Positions 1 to 11,667 of a DNA stretch of 38,711 nt are shown here, one piece after another (position 1 is the first letter of the stretch; each line of letters begins with the position of its first letter). The stretch is from Pseudoruegeria aquimaris (GTDB lineage: Bacteria; Pseudomonadota; Alphaproteobacteria; Rhodobacterales; Rhodobacteraceae). Location: assembly GCF_900172235.1 (NCBI RefSeq), contig NZ_FWFQ01000028.1, positions 1 to 38,711 on the forward strand. Reading direction: 5' to 3'. The notes beneath the pieces are model-generated. The model was given only the letters and a program-made list of their open reading frames with translations. It made no database searches and was not told the DNA's origin. The position numbers and the translations under genes were made by a program.

Positions 1-187
<187 letters not shown>

Positions 188-209
188 TTACGGGACTGTG
201 GCGGAAAAA

Positions 210-848
210 TCAAGCGCCACTTTCCGAAACGGCCGCGCGGGCGTCGGACTTGTCGTAGATGCGTTTGGACGGCGCAGGGATCTCGCCCTCCTCCAGCAGC
301 GAGGGGCGGTTCGTCCATTCCGGGTTCTCGGCGATCCATTCCTCGATCGCGCGCACCGCGTTGCGCGAGAGCTGCTGCATCTGCTCGTCGCTGGACATCG
401 TCAGCCCGGAGGAGATCACCCCCTCGGCGGTGAAGCTCTCCAGCACGGTGATCTGCTTGGGCTCGGCGTTGAGCTTGTTCGGATTGCCCTGATCCCAGAT
501 GTTCACCATCGCCACCAGCACGGATTTCGGCGAGGCCACCACCGGCACGCCGGGCACGGCCACCACGTAGCCCACGATGTTGATCCCGATGTCGTAGGAG
601 CGGCCGCCCCGGTAGCGCCCGAGGCGCTCCACGAGGGCGTCGGACATGATGTTTTCCCACTCGTCGGCCGTCACGTCCTTGGACAGCGGTCCCACCTGCG
701 CGTCGTCGGCGTAGATGAAGTAGCGCCCCAACCGGAACTCGCCGAGATCCTTCGGAGGCTCCAGTACCTCCGGATCGCCGGCGCAGGCGGCCAGCAGCGG
801 GAGCGCAAGCAGGCCGAGGGCCGCACGGCGGGACAGGAAAGAACGCAT
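210..848 (-). CDS. Uncharacterised lipoprotein of the cell envelope
   Basis: A 212-residue protein with a lipoprotein signal. Arg7-Arg8 are followed by a hydrophobic stretch and the lipobox LAAC, with Cys22 as the predicted lipidated residue. The SRR before the hydrophobic core could allow Tat export, but this is weak. The mature part is an alpha/beta-looking domain of about 190 residues without a motif I recognise. The ATG at 846-848 was chosen because it directly precedes the signal peptide; the open frame runs further upstream but overlaps the divergent P450 gene. It is transcribed away from the P450 pair, and its end lies 82 bases before the tuf start. The function is unknown. Confidence 0.8.
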   Translation of the reverse strand: MRSFLSRRAALGLLALPLLAACAGDPEVLEPPKDLGEFRLGRYFIYADDAQVGPLSKDVTADEWENIMSDALVERLGRYRGGRSYDIGINIVGYVVAVPGVPVVASPKSVLVAMVNIWDQGNPNKLNAEPKQITVLESFTAEGVISSGLTMSSDEQMQQLSRNAVRAIEEWIAENPEWTNRPSLLEEGEIPAPSKRIYDKSDARAAVSESGA

Positions 849-951
849 GAAAATCCTCCGGGTATGCACAGCCCGTCGATAGCAGCGGCGGGCCATCGGC
901 GCAATTGCCCCGCGCCCCGCGGCGCCTATACTGTGAAGCGAGGTTTTTGAT

Positions 952-2358
952 ATGCAACAGTCCGCGCCGATCCGCCCCGAGAGCCCCGCCCCGGCCGATG
1001 CCGGGCGCCTGCCCGCCCATGTGCCGCTCGTGAAGGAGCCCTGGGGCATCTGGCGGTCCTTCCAGGCCGCCCGGCGCAACGTTCTGGAAATCATCCCCGA
1101 GATCGCCACCCGGCAGCCCATCGTCTCCGGGCGCACCGGCAAGCGTTGGCACATGGTGATGGACCCGCCCAGCCTCAAGCGCATCCTGCGCGACAGGCTC
1201 GCGGACTATCCGAAATCCGACGTCACCAAGAACATCCTGCGCCCCGCGATCGGGGAGAGCCTGTTCATCGCGGAAGGGGCCCATTGGCACTGGCAGCGCC
1301 GGGCGGCGGCGCCGGTCTTTTCCCATCGCAACGTCTCGGGGCTGGCGCCGATCATGTCGGCCGCGGCGGAGCGCTCCTGCGCCCGGCTGGCGCCCTTCGC
1401 CGAGAGCGGCGGCGCGCGCGCGGCGGATCTGTTCGAAGAGATGGTCACCGCCACCTTCGAGGTGATCTCGGACGTCACCTTTTCCGGGGGCGAAGGATTT
1501 GACCGCGAGGAGGTGCACAAGGCCATCGACGCCTACATCGCGCAGACGGCCAAGGTGTCGTTGATGGACGTGGTGGGCGTGCCCACCTGGGTGCCCCGCC
1601 CGGGCCGGGTGATGAGCGGCGCGGCGCTGAAGACGATGAAGCGCGTCTCCGATGCCGCCATCGAGAGCCGCAGGACCCGCCCGGCCACCGGCACCCCGGA
1701 CCTGCTGGAGCTGATGATGGCCGGCGAAGATCCCGAAACCAAGCGACGCATGAGCACGCCGGAACTGCGCGACAACCTGCTCACCTTCATCGTCGCCGGG
1801 CATGAAACCACGGCGCTCACCCTGAGTTGGGCGCTCTATCTCTGCGCCTTCGACGAAGGCGTGCAGGCCGCGGCCCGCGGCGAGGCGCAGGCGGTTCTCG
1901 CGGGGCGCGCCGCCACCGCGCAGGACGTGCCAAACCTGCCGCTGACCCGGCGCATCATCGACGAAACCCTGAGGCTCTACCCGCCGGCGGCCTTCCTGTC
2001 GCGCACGGCGCAGGCGCCGGATACGCTCTGTGGGCGCGAGGTGCGAAAGGGCGATACGGTGATGATCCCCGTCTACGCGCTGCACCGCAACCACCTGCTC
2101 TGGGACGATCCCGACGCCTTCCGGCCCGACCGCTTCGCCGATCCCCGCGCCATCGACCGCTTCGCCTACCTGCCCTTCGGCGACGGCCCCCGCATCTGCA
2201 TCGGCGCGAGCTTCGCGCTGCAGGAGGCGGTGATCATCCTGGCCACCCTCCTGTCGCGCTTCCGCTTCGAGGCCATCCCCGGCCGGGCGCCGAAGCCCGT
2301 CATGATCCTCACCCTGCGGCCCGAAGGGGGCGTGTGGCTGAAAGTTCACAAAGCCTGA
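952..2358 (+). CDS. Cytochrome P450 (first of a tandem pair)
   Basis: A heme-thiolate monooxygenase of 468 residues, a normal length for a soluble bacterial P450, with no signal peptide or membrane anchor. Visible landmarks are the I-helix oxygen-binding motif AGHET (residues 282-286), the K-helix ExxR as ETLR, and the heme loop FGDGPRICIG with Cys416 as the axial ligand. The start ATG at 952 follows a short AT-rich leader. The next gene, 81 bases downstream, is a clear paralogue. No ferredoxin or ferredoxin reductase gene lies beside the pair, so electrons must come from partners elsewhere. The substrate cannot be read from the sequence; fatty acids or terpenoids are possible for this type. 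Confidence 0.93.
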   Translation: MQQSAPIRPESPAPADAGRLPAHVPLVKEPWGIWRSFQAARRNVLEIIPEIATRQPIVSGRTGKRWHMVMDPPSLKRILRDRLADYPKSDVTKNILRPAIGESLFIAEGAHWHWQRRAAAPVFSHRNVSGLAPIMSAAAERSCARLAPFAESGGARAADLFEEMVTATFEVISDVTFSGGEGFDREEVHKAIDAYIAQTAKVSLMDVVGVPTWVPRPGRVMSGAALKTMKRVSDAAIESRRTRPATGTPDLLELMMAGEDPETKRRMSTPELRDNLLTFIVAGHETTALTLSWALYLCAFDEGVQAAARGEAQAVLAGRAATAQDVPNLPLTRRIIDETLRLYPPAAFLSRTAQAPDTLCGREVRKGDTVMIPVYALHRNHLLWDDPDAFRPDRFADPRAIDRFAYLPFGDGPRICIGASFALQEAVIILATLLSRFRFEAIPGRAPKPVMILTLRPEGGVWLKVHKA

Positions 2359-2439
2359 CGCCGCGCCGCATTGCCACGTGCCAATCGTGCAAGACGTGGG
2401 TAGACTGCGCGCAAAGCATTTCTGCGCAGGACATTTCAG

Positions 2440-3798
2440 GTGAAGAGAGAGCCCATCAAAGTCCCTCTCAGGACGAAACCCTGGGGCGTGACCGGTGTCA
2501 TCCGCTTTCTTAGAACGGCACGCCGCAATCTCGTTGAGATGATCCCGGAAACGGCGACGATTCATCCGATGCTTTCCAGCGAAACCATGCGCCGCTGGCA
2601 CATGGTGATGGATCCTCAGGCCCTGAAACGGATCCTGAAGGACAACGTGGAGAACTACCCGAAGGCGGAAGTCGCCGTGAACATCATGCGCACGGCGATC
2701 GGCGAGAGCATATTCGTCGCGCACGGGCAGTACTGGCTGTGGCAACGGCGCACGGCCGCGCCGATCTTCTCCTATCGCAACGTCGCGAACCTTGCGCCCA
2801 TCATGACGGAGGCCACGGCGCGCACCGTCGAGAAGATCGCGCGGATCCCGGACGATGAGCCGTTCAACATACTGGACCCGATGATCGAGGTGACCTTCGA
2901 GATCATTTCCGACGTGACCCTTTCCAACGATGACAGCCTGAGCCGCGAACAGATGCACCGCGCTCTGGACAGTTTCATCAAGCGCACCGGCCGCGTATCC
3001 CTGCTGGATGCGCTGGGGGCGCCGTTCTGGATCCCGCGCCCCTCCCGCCTGTTCAGCGCCCGCGATCTGACCAACGTGCAGAAGATCGTGGACCGCGCCA
3101 TCGAGAAGCGCCGCGCCATCGGCCCGAACCCGAACCCGGATCTGACGGATCTGTTCCTGGCCGGTGAGGATCCCGTCACCAAGCGCAGGATGACGACCGA
3201 GGAACTGCGCAACAACCTCCTGACCTTCGTCGTCGCGGGCCATGAAACCAGCGCGCTGACGCTGGCCTGGGCGATCTACCTCTGCTCGATCGATCCCGAG
3301 GTGCAGGAGAAGGCCGCGGAGGAAGCCCGCGCCGTTCTGAACGGGCGCACGGCCGTGGTCGACGACGTAGCGAAGATGCCATACGTGCGCTGCATCATCG
3401 AGGAAACCCTGCGCCTCTATCCGCCCTTCGCGCTGCTGATCCGTTCGGCAAAAGAAGACGATACGCTCATCGGCCGCGAGGTGCGCAAGGGGGATCCGCT
3501 GATCCTGCCGATCTATGCCCTGCACCGAAACCGGCTGCTGTGGGAGGATCCGGACAGCTTCAAGCCGGAACGTTTCCAGGATCGCAAGTCGATCGCTCGA
3601 TTCTCCTACCTGCCCTTCGGCGATGGCCCGAGGATCTGCATCGGTGCGGAATTCGCCCTGCAGGAGATGGTCATCGTCCTCGGAACGCTGCTGTCGCGTT
3701 TCCGTTTCGATCCCGTGGAGGGCAAGGAGCCAAAGCCCGTGATGCTGCTCACGCTGCGCCCCCAGGGCGGCGTGTGGGTGCGCGCGCGCAAGCGCTGA
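2440..3798 (+). CDS. Cytochrome P450 (second of a tandem pair)
   Basis: A P450 of 452 residues starting at a GTG (2440-2442). No in-frame ATG lies near the conserved N-terminal region, so the GTG is preferred. It has AGHET at residues 266-270, ETLR in the K helix, and the heme loop FGDGPRICIG with Cys400. Long stretches match the upstream P450, including WHMVMDP, AIGES, LAPIM and LLTFVVAGHET, so the two arose by duplication. The first copy carries an extra N-terminal segment. The second copy is visibly less GC-biased, which suggests that the copies have had different histories. Same-strand spacing of 81 bases fits an operon. The substrate is unknown. Confidence 0.93.
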   Translation: MKREPIKVPLRTKPWGVTGVIRFLRTARRNLVEMIPETATIHPMLSSETMRRWHMVMDPQALKRILKDNVENYPKAEVAVNIMRTAIGESIFVAHGQYWLWQRRTAAPIFSYRNVANLAPIMTEATARTVEKIARIPDDEPFNILDPMIEVTFEIISDVTLSNDDSLSREQMHRALDSFIKRTGRVSLLDALGAPFWIPRPSRLFSARDLTNVQKIVDRAIEKRRAIGPNPNPDLTDLFLAGEDPVTKRRMTTEELRNNLLTFVVAGHETSALTLAWAIYLCSIDPEVQEKAAEEARAVLNGRTAVVDDVAKMPYVRCIIEETLRLYPPFALLIRSAKEDDTLIGREVRKGDPLILPIYALHRNRLLWEDPDSFKPERFQDRKSIARFSYLPFGDGPRICIGAEFALQEMVIVLGTLLSRFRFDPVEGKEPKPVMLLTLRPQGGVWVRARKR

Positions 3799-3805
3799 AA
3801 CGCGG

Positions 3806-5224
3806 TCAGCCCTTCTCTTGATCCGCGCCGGTTACTGCGCCGGTTTCTGCGCCGGAGGGGCCGCAGATGGATTTGAGGGCCTGCCATTGCGCAGGCTCCA
3901 GCGCCGGCACCGCCGCCCCGCCACTTTGGGCCGTGGCGGCCCGCACGGAGGCGATGCGCTCCGCCGTCTGAGGATGGCTCAGGAAGTAGCGCAGGATGCC
4001 CGCGCCCCGTTGCCCTGCGCCGTCTGCACCCTCCGCGCCGTCCGAGCCGGCCATTTCGGCCTCTTCCGCCTGGAGCCGCTCGAACATCCGCGCCATCTGC
4101 TCGGTGTCCAACCCCGCCGCCTCCATCCGCGCAAGCCCGAAGGCATCGGCCGCGCGTTCTGCCTCCTGCGAATAGGTGGCCGAGATCAGCTGCTCCGCCA
4201 GCAGCAGCACGACCGCCCCGCCGGCGAAATCGCCCAGCAGCAGCCCGAGCACCCCGATGGAGCCCGCCGACCGCAGCGCGTGGCGCGCCGGATCGCGGGA
4301 AATCACGTGCCCCAACTCATGCGCCATCACCGCCGCGATCTCGCCGGGGTCCTCGGCCGCGTCGATCATGCCGCGGAAGAAGACGACGATCCCGCCCGGC
4401 AGCGCGAAGGCATTGACCATCGGATCGTCCAGCACGTGCAGGCGCAGCGGCTGATCCAACGCGAGGCCGTCGGTCAGCCGCTCGGCCAGCGCCCGCAGCG
4501 CCGCATCGCCCTCCGGCGTGGAGCAGAAGGCGACCGGCGCGAGCGGGTCATCGCTCAGCGCGTCGCGGATCTGTTCGAGCGTCGCATCGCCCAGCGCCCG
4601 CTCGCCCTCCGGCGGCAGCAGGGTGGCCAGCCGGTCGGCCATGCTGGGGACGAGCACGAAGAGGATCAACGCCACCGAGGCCACCGCCGCGATCGCCCAG
4701 AGCAGGATGCGCCCGCGCCTTGCCGGGCGCTCGGCACGCTCGGGCGCTGGGCAGCGCACCAGCAGGCGGCGCATCGTCTCCGCATCGTCGATGTAGAGAC
4801 GCTCCAGCCGGTCGGGCCCTTCCGGTTTCAGCGCCAGCATCGAGGGATCGGCCTGATCGCGCAGGCGGCGGATGGAGGCCAGCGGCCATTCGGCCAGGGC
4901 GTTTCCGGGCGCGGGCGGCAAGGGGGCGTCCGGCGCGACGGTCTCTTGCCCGCCCTCTTGCCGGGCGTCTTGCTGTTCCTCTTGCCGGGCCTCGCTCGCG
5001 GCCGCTCCTTCATTCGCACGTTCCGCCAGCGCTTCGCCTTCTGCCGCCGCGCCCGCGGCCGGCGGTGCCCCGGTGTCCGCCGCGATGATCCGCAGCAGAT
5101 CCGGCGCGGCGGTATCGTCGATCACGAGGTCCACCGGAAGAACCGAAGCCCGCGCGGCATCCACGTAGCGGGCCGATCCGCGAAACGGCTCCGGCGCCGC
5201 GCCGACGTGGATCCGCACCCCCAT
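3806..5224 (-). CDS. M48-family zinc metalloprotease with a long N-terminal extension and one membrane segment
   Basis: A 472-residue peptidase. The zinc site HELGH is at residues 302-306, inside VMAHELGHVISRD, which is the M48 signature. A hydrophobic segment at about residues 172-192 should anchor it in the inner membrane with the peptidase domain outside. The first 170 residues are Ala/Glu/Gln-rich and look partly disordered. M48 members degrade misfolded membrane or envelope proteins, but the target here is unknown. Its ATG overlaps the stop of the upstream DUF898 gene (ATGA at 5221-5224), so the two are probably translationally coupled. It converges on the second P450 with only a few bases between the stops. 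Confidence 0.9.
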   Translation of the reverse strand: MGVRIHVGAAPEPFRGSARYVDAARASVLPVDLVIDDTAAPDLLRIIAADTGAPPAAGAAAEGEALAERANEGAAASEARQEEQQDARQEGGQETVAPDAPLPPAPGNALAEWPLASIRRLRDQADPSMLALKPEGPDRLERLYIDDAETMRRLLVRCPAPERAERPARRGRILLWAIAAVASVALILFVLVPSMADRLATLLPPEGERALGDATLEQIRDALSDDPLAPVAFCSTPEGDAALRALAERLTDGLALDQPLRLHVLDDPMVNAFALPGGIVVFFRGMIDAAEDPGEIAAVMAHELGHVISRDPARHALRSAGSIGVLGLLLGDFAGGAVVLLLAEQLISATYSQEAERAADAFGLARMEAAGLDTEQMARMFERLQAEEAEMAGSDGAEGADGAGQRGAGILRYFLSHPQTAERIASVRAATAQSGGAAVPALEPAQWQALKSICGPSGAETGAVTGADQEKG

Positions 5225-6453
5225 CAGAAGGCCGCTCCCACGTCCAGCGCATCGGCGAAACCCTCGGCCTCGGCAAAATGATCCCGATCCCTCTGGGTGA
5301 TTTCCTCGAGCGCCCGCGGGTTAAGAAGCGTGAGGGTCTCGGCGTAGTGGCGGGCCAGCGGCAGGGTCAGAAAGACATGGCGCAGCACCCCGTAGAGCGT
5401 GAAAACAGCGAAATACAGCGGCAGCAGCGCGAGGAAGAACAGCCAGCCCGGAGCACCCTCGCCCGCGGGCGCCTCCGCCGCGTCCGGCTCCGCCTCTCCC
5501 GTCTCGATGCCCATGTCGTCCATCATCACCCCGTCAAAGCCGCCGGGATGCACTGCGAAGGTGATCGCCACGGCGCCCGCCGTGGCCAGCCCGCCGACGA
5601 CGAGAACGACGCCGATCCAGCCCCGCACCGTGATCCAGACGACCCGCCCCAGCCGGGGCGCGGCGGCAAAGCGCAGCCCGCCGAGGCGCTTGTGGTTCGT
5701 CAGGTAGCGGAAGGTCTCCACCCGGTAGGCGATCAGCCCCACCAGCAGCCACGGCAGCGATATGCAGAGCCCCCAGAGCGCGCCGGGCTCGGAGCCGTTG
5801 ATCCCGACGAGAAGAAACAGAAGGCTTGCGAAGATGCCGATCAGCACATGCATCATCGCCCGGCCATACATCTGGCGCCAGCTGCCGCCCTGCACGAGGC
5901 GGGCACTGCCGTAGCGCGTCCGGTCGGCGCGGTATTTCTCCAGCCAGAAGGTCTGCCGGGGCAGAAGCAGGCCGAGGCTCAGCAGGGTGACGAGCCAATG
6001 GGCGATGCAGCGCCACGCGTAGCCCCAGGCGCCGGGCTCGAGCCCGAAGCGGATGCCCCGCCAGCGGGTGCGCGCCAGGATGTAGCGCCGCGCGCGGTAG
6101 CTTGCGTAGAAGATCACCGGCAGCACCCCGAGGAAGGAGACCGCGTAGGCCGCCATCGCCGAGTTCAGCAGCGAGAAGGAGGCGAACATCAGCGCGAGGT
6201 TCACCACGCCGAGGTAGAAGGCCATCACCACCACGGCCACGAGGAAACCGAGGAGCTTTTCCAGCGGCTCGCCCGCATATTCCAGCGGGATGCCGCCGGG
6301 GCGCACGGACGACCAGTAGAAACGCCGCAGGCGGGTTTTCATCCAGAACCGGTAGATGCCGAGCGTGAGCACCGTGAGAAGCGCGGTGCGCAGCGCCAGC
6401 CGGAAGAGAGCGCGGCGCTGCCCGGCAAATTCCGTATGCAGCGCCGCCTCCAT
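5224..6453 (-). CDS. DUF898 (YjgN-like) multi-pass membrane protein
   Basis: A 409-residue polytopic membrane protein. The opening region FRLALRTALLTVLTLGIYRF followed by WMKTRLRRFYW is characteristic of the DUF898/YjgN family, and several further hydrophobic segments follow. A loop at about residues 310-335 is rich in acidic residues and Ala. The molecular function of the family is not established. The stop overlaps the start of the M48 protease gene by one base (ATGA), and this pairing of a DUF898 protein with an M48 protease recurs in bacteria, which suggests a joint envelope role. The start is at 6451-6453, 3 bases after the parC stop, so the three genes probably form one transcript. Confidence 0.88.
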   Translation of the reverse strand: MEAALHTEFAGQRRALFRLALRTALLTVLTLGIYRFWMKTRLRRFYWSSVRPGGIPLEYAGEPLEKLLGFLVAVVVMAFYLGVVNLALMFASFSLLNSAMAAYAVSFLGVLPVIFYASYRARRYILARTRWRGIRFGLEPGAWGYAWRCIAHWLVTLLSLGLLLPRQTFWLEKYRADRTRYGSARLVQGGSWRQMYGRAMMHVLIGIFASLLFLLVGINGSEPGALWGLCISLPWLLVGLIAYRVETFRYLTNHKRLGGLRFAAAPRLGRVVWITVRGWIGVVLVVGGLATAGAVAITFAVHPGGFDGVMMDDMGIETGEAEPDAAEAPAGEGAPGWLFFLALLPLYFAVFTLYGVLRHVFLTLPLARHYAETLTLLNPRALEEITQRDRDHFAEAEGFADALDVGAAF

Positions 6454-6456
6454 GGG

Positions 6457-8805
<2,349 letters not shown>

Positions 8806-9009
8806 AGATGATGTGATACCCCCCAAGCCAGATCAGGTAAAGCCGCATCGCACGCTGCAGCGCATTGTGGGAACGATCCCCCGCTCTTCCCCGTGAACGC
8901 GGCTTCCGGCTTTGAAACAAGGGGGAAGTTAAATCCCCGACTCGAGCGTTTCGTGCTATGCTCGGCGGGTTGTGAGAGGAGGGCTGCCACCCTCCGGGGG
9001 AAGAGTATT

Positions 9010-9567
9010 ATGGTGCGTTTGATTTTGATTTTGAGCCTGTGCCTGTTCGGCGCAATGTATTTCATCCCGACGGGAGATCCGGGGCCGGAGACGGCGGGGG
9101 TCACCCAGTCCGAAAGCCTGCCGACCGAGATCAAGGTCGCCTCGCTGGAAGCCGACACGCCGCTGCTGCTGGCCGCCGCCGAAGCCGCGCCGGCACCGAG
9201 CGTCGAGGCGGCGACGGCGAAGGCCTTCCCGCCCGCGGGCAGAGTCGCCAGGATGACCTCGGCGCCGATCGCGCCCGAGATGCTGAGCATCGGCAAGAGC
9301 GATGCCCCGGCCGGCTACGTTTCAAAAGCGGCGCAGAAGCAAGTTGTGCCAGCCGCAGCCGATGGTGATGTCTGGTTTGTTACCGGAAGCCGCGTGAACA
9401 TGCGGTCAGGGCCTTCCACGGCCAACGGCGTGCTGGCCTCGCTCGCGCGCGGCACTGCAGCCGAAATGCTTGCGCTCGAAGCCAACGGCTGGGCGCGCAT
9501 CCGCGATCTCTCGTCCGGCCAGACGGGATACATGTCCGCCAAGTTCCTTTCGCGCTCAGCACCTTAA
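9010..9567 (+). CDS. Exported bacterial SH3-domain protein
   Basis: A 185-residue protein. The N-terminus MVRLILILSLCLFGAMYFIP is a signal peptide or membrane anchor, followed by an Ala/Pro-rich linker of about 100 residues. The C-terminal 60 residues form an SH3b domain, with VNMRSGPST opening the fold, then GWARI and TGYMSAKFL. Such domains bind peptidoglycan peptides or act as spacers in the periplasm. The start at 9010 follows the purine-rich stretch GGGGGAAGAG. The frame is open upstream to 8893, but that part shows no coding character. It stands alone, divergent from parC. Confidence 0.85.
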   Translation: MVRLILILSLCLFGAMYFIPTGDPGPETAGVTQSESLPTEIKVASLEADTPLLLAAAEAAPAPSVEAATAKAFPPAGRVARMTSAPIAPEMLSIGKSDAPAGYVSKAAQKQVVPAAADGDVWFVTGSRVNMRSGPSTANGVLASLARGTAAEMLALEANGWARIRDLSSGQTGYMSAKFLSRSAP

Positions 9568-9662
9568 GCGCCGGAGCCGCCCGGAAATTAGAGGTTCCTC
9601 CCGAACCCGCCCTTGCCTAATGTCGGCGCAGACAAGATGCGCCAACGGGCAAGGGTGACTTC

Positions 9663-10496
9663 ATGAGCAACGGCAAGACGGTCCTGATCACGGGCTGTTC
9701 CACGGGCATCGGATACGACGCGGCCCACGGGCTGGCCAGACGTGGCTGGCGCGTTTTCGCAACCTGCCGGCAGGAGGAAGATTGCGAACGGCTCCGTGAC
9801 GAAGGGCTCGAAAGCTTCCCGCTTGACTACACCGATCCGGTGTCCATCGCCGAGGCGGTGGAAGAATGCCTGTCCCGCAGCGGCGGCACGCTCGATGCGC
9901 TCTTCAACAACGGGGCCTTCGCCGTGCCGGGCGCGGTGGAGGATCTGCCCACCGAGGCCCTGCGCGCGATCTACGAGACCAATGTCTTCGGCTACCACGA
10001 TCTGACCCGCCGCGTGCTGCCGGTGATGCGCCGGCAGGGCCATGGGCGGATCGTCAACTGCTCCTCCATTCTCGGTTTTGTGGCCGCGCCATTCCGAGGC
10101 GCCTACGTCTCGACGAAATACGCGCTGGAGGGGCTGACCGACACGCTGCGCATCGAGATGCAGGGCACCGGGATCGAGGTGATTCTGATCGAGCCCGGCC
10201 CCATCACCTCGCGGATCCGCCAGAACGCGATTCCCCATTTCGAGCGCTGGATCGATTGGGAAAACTCGCCGCGCGCGGAGCAATACCGGCGCAAGCTCAT
10301 CAAGCGCCTTTACGAGGACCGCGGCCCCGACAAGTTCGAACTGCCGGCCGAAGCGGTGACGAAGAAGCTCGTGCATGCGCTGGAATCCCGCCGCCCGCGC
10401 GCGCGCTACTACGTGACGACGCCCACCTACATCATGGGCACCCTGCGCCGGCTGCTCTCGACGCGGGCGCTGGATCGGCTGCTCGTGAAGGGCTAG
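9663..10496 (+). CDS. Classical short-chain dehydrogenase/reductase
   Basis: A 277-residue NAD(P)-dependent oxidoreductase with a Rossmann fold. It has the cofactor loop TGCSTGIG (residues 10-17), an NNGAF segment in place of the usual NNAG, Ser at about position 135 (NCSSI) and the catalytic pair Tyr148/Lys152 in YVSTK. Length and motifs fit the classical SDR type that acts on hydroxysteroids, retinol-like alcohols or other secondary alcohols. The substrate is not recognisable. The ATG at 9663 follows GGGTGACTTC. It lies upstream of the twin-helix protein and the cobalamin adenosyltransferase, separated from them by 107 bases. Confidence 0.9.
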   Translation: MSNGKTVLITGCSTGIGYDAAHGLARRGWRVFATCRQEEDCERLRDEGLESFPLDYTDPVSIAEAVEECLSRSGGTLDALFNNGAFAVPGAVEDLPTEALRAIYETNVFGYHDLTRRVLPVMRRQGHGRIVNCSSILGFVAAPFRGAYVSTKYALEGLTDTLRIEMQGTGIEVILIEPGPITSRIRQNAIPHFERWIDWENSPRAEQYRRKLIKRLYEDRGPDKFELPAEAVTKKLVHALESRRPRARYYVTTPTYIMGTLRRLLSTRALDRLLVKG

Positions 10497-10603
10497 CGTG
10501 CCAGACAGGCGTTGCGCGTGAGCGCGCGTGTGTCGTCAAAACGCATTCGCCTTCCGCCCCGCGCCGGCTACATGGACGCAGACACACCAAACACGGAGCC
10601 CAC

Positions 10604-10810
10604 ATGCTTTCGGATCCGCTCTTCATCGTCGTCGCTGGCGCGGCCCTTCTCGTTCTCGTCATCCTGATGATCGGGATCGGCGGCTTCGCCCGTGGCGGCG
10701 ATTTCAACCGCAAACACGCCAACCGCATCATGCGGTATCGGATCATCGCCCAGGCCGTGGCCGTGGCACTGATCCTTCTCTTCGTCTACCTGCGCCGGTC
10801 CGGAGGCTGA
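10604..10810 (+). CDS. Twin transmembrane helix small protein
   Basis: A 68-residue protein consisting of two hydrophobic helices (about residues 5-28 and 46-63) joined by a basic loop containing FNRKHANRIMRYR. It resembles the small twin-transmembrane proteins that commonly precede a PduO-type adenosyltransferase gene in alphaproteobacteria. The function is not established; a distant relation to HIG1/respiratory-supercomplex small proteins has been suggested by the two-helix architecture, but that is inference. The ATG is at 10604, with ACGGAG about 8 bases upstream. The stop is one base before the adenosyltransferase start, so the two are probably co-translated. Confidence 0.8.
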   Translation: MLSDPLFIVVAGAALLVLVILMIGIGGFARGGDFNRKHANRIMRYRIIAQAVAVALILLFVYLRRSGG

Positions 10811-10811
10811 C

Positions 10812-11384
10812 ATGGTCGTTCTCAGCAAGATCTACACCAAGACCGGCGACGCCGGGGAAACCGCGCTCGGCAACGGCGCACGCGTGGCCAAGCATTCCGC
10901 GCGGGTCAACGCCTACGGCACCGTGGACGAGGCCAACGCCACCTTCGGCCTCGCCCGGCTCCACGCCGAGGGCGAGATGGACGCGCGCCTGGCCGCCATC
11001 CAGAACGATCTTTTCGATCTCGGCGCCGATCTCTGCCGCCCCGACATGGAGAAGGATACCGAGGCCGACTATCCGCCGCTGCGCATGAGCGATGCGCAGG
11101 TGGCCCGGCTCGAAAGCGAGATCGACGCGATGAACGCCGCGCTCGAACCGCTGCGCTCCTTCGTGCTGCCCGGCGGCAGCGCGCTGGCCGCCCACCTGCA
11201 TCTCTGCCGCACCGTCACACGCCGCGCCGAGCGCCTTGCCGTGGAACTGGCGACGATGGAGATGATCAACCCGGCCGCCGTGAAATACCTCAACCGCCTG
11301 AGCGACTGGTGCTTCGTCGCCTCGCGCATCGCCAATGACGACGGCCGCGCCGACGTGCTCTGGGTGCCTGGTGCGAACCGCTGA
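10812..11384 (+). CDS. Cob(I)yrinic acid a,c-diamide / cob(I)alamin adenosyltransferase, PduO type
   Basis: This enzyme transfers the adenosyl group of ATP to cob(I)alamin, making adenosylcobalamin. The 190-residue protein has the PduO/MMAB signature: IYTKTGDAGETALG near the N-terminus forms the ATP site, RVNAYGTVDEANA follows, and the C-terminal half carries CRTVTRRAERLAVEL and YLNRLSDW. It acts in the cytoplasm. Adenosylcobalamin is required by methylmalonyl-CoA and ethylmalonyl-CoA mutases, which matches the mcd gene elsewhere in the window. It is coupled to the preceding twin-helix gene. Names in use include mmaB, pduO and cobO; the sequence alone does not settle which applies. Confidence 0.93.
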   Translation: MVVLSKIYTKTGDAGETALGNGARVAKHSARVNAYGTVDEANATFGLARLHAEGEMDARLAAIQNDLFDLGADLCRPDMEKDTEADYPPLRMSDAQVARLESEIDAMNAALEPLRSFVLPGGSALAAHLHLCRTVTRRAERLAVELATMEMINPAAVKYLNRLSDWCFVASRIANDDGRADVLWVPGANR

Positions 11385-11667
11385 TCCCTCCCGCCCCCTG
11401 CCGCGCCGGTGCCGCCCGGCTCGGGGCAGCGCCGCCCGGCCCTGCGCAACCCGGCGATTCTGTCGCGGGCACCGGGCCGGCGGGTGAATTCCTTCCATTC
11501 CGGGCACAAAGGCATGCCCTGGCGTCAATCGGAAACAAAACGCGGCGTCGCCGGGCCCTTTCCTGTCGATTTTGCCCTGTTTTATCCGAGCGCTTGACGC
11601 TACTTACTCAATCGAGAGCTTGAGGCCCCGCCATTCGCGGGGAGAGGTTTTTAAGGAGAAAAACGCG

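Noticed and set aside
10528-11088. A frame overlapping the twin-helix and adenosyltransferase genes
   Set aside because: Arg/Pro/Thr-rich shadow of two real genes in another frame.
11594-11599. TTGACG as the -35 of the etfB promoter
   Set aside because: No acceptable -10 at the right spacing, so the promoter could not be placed.
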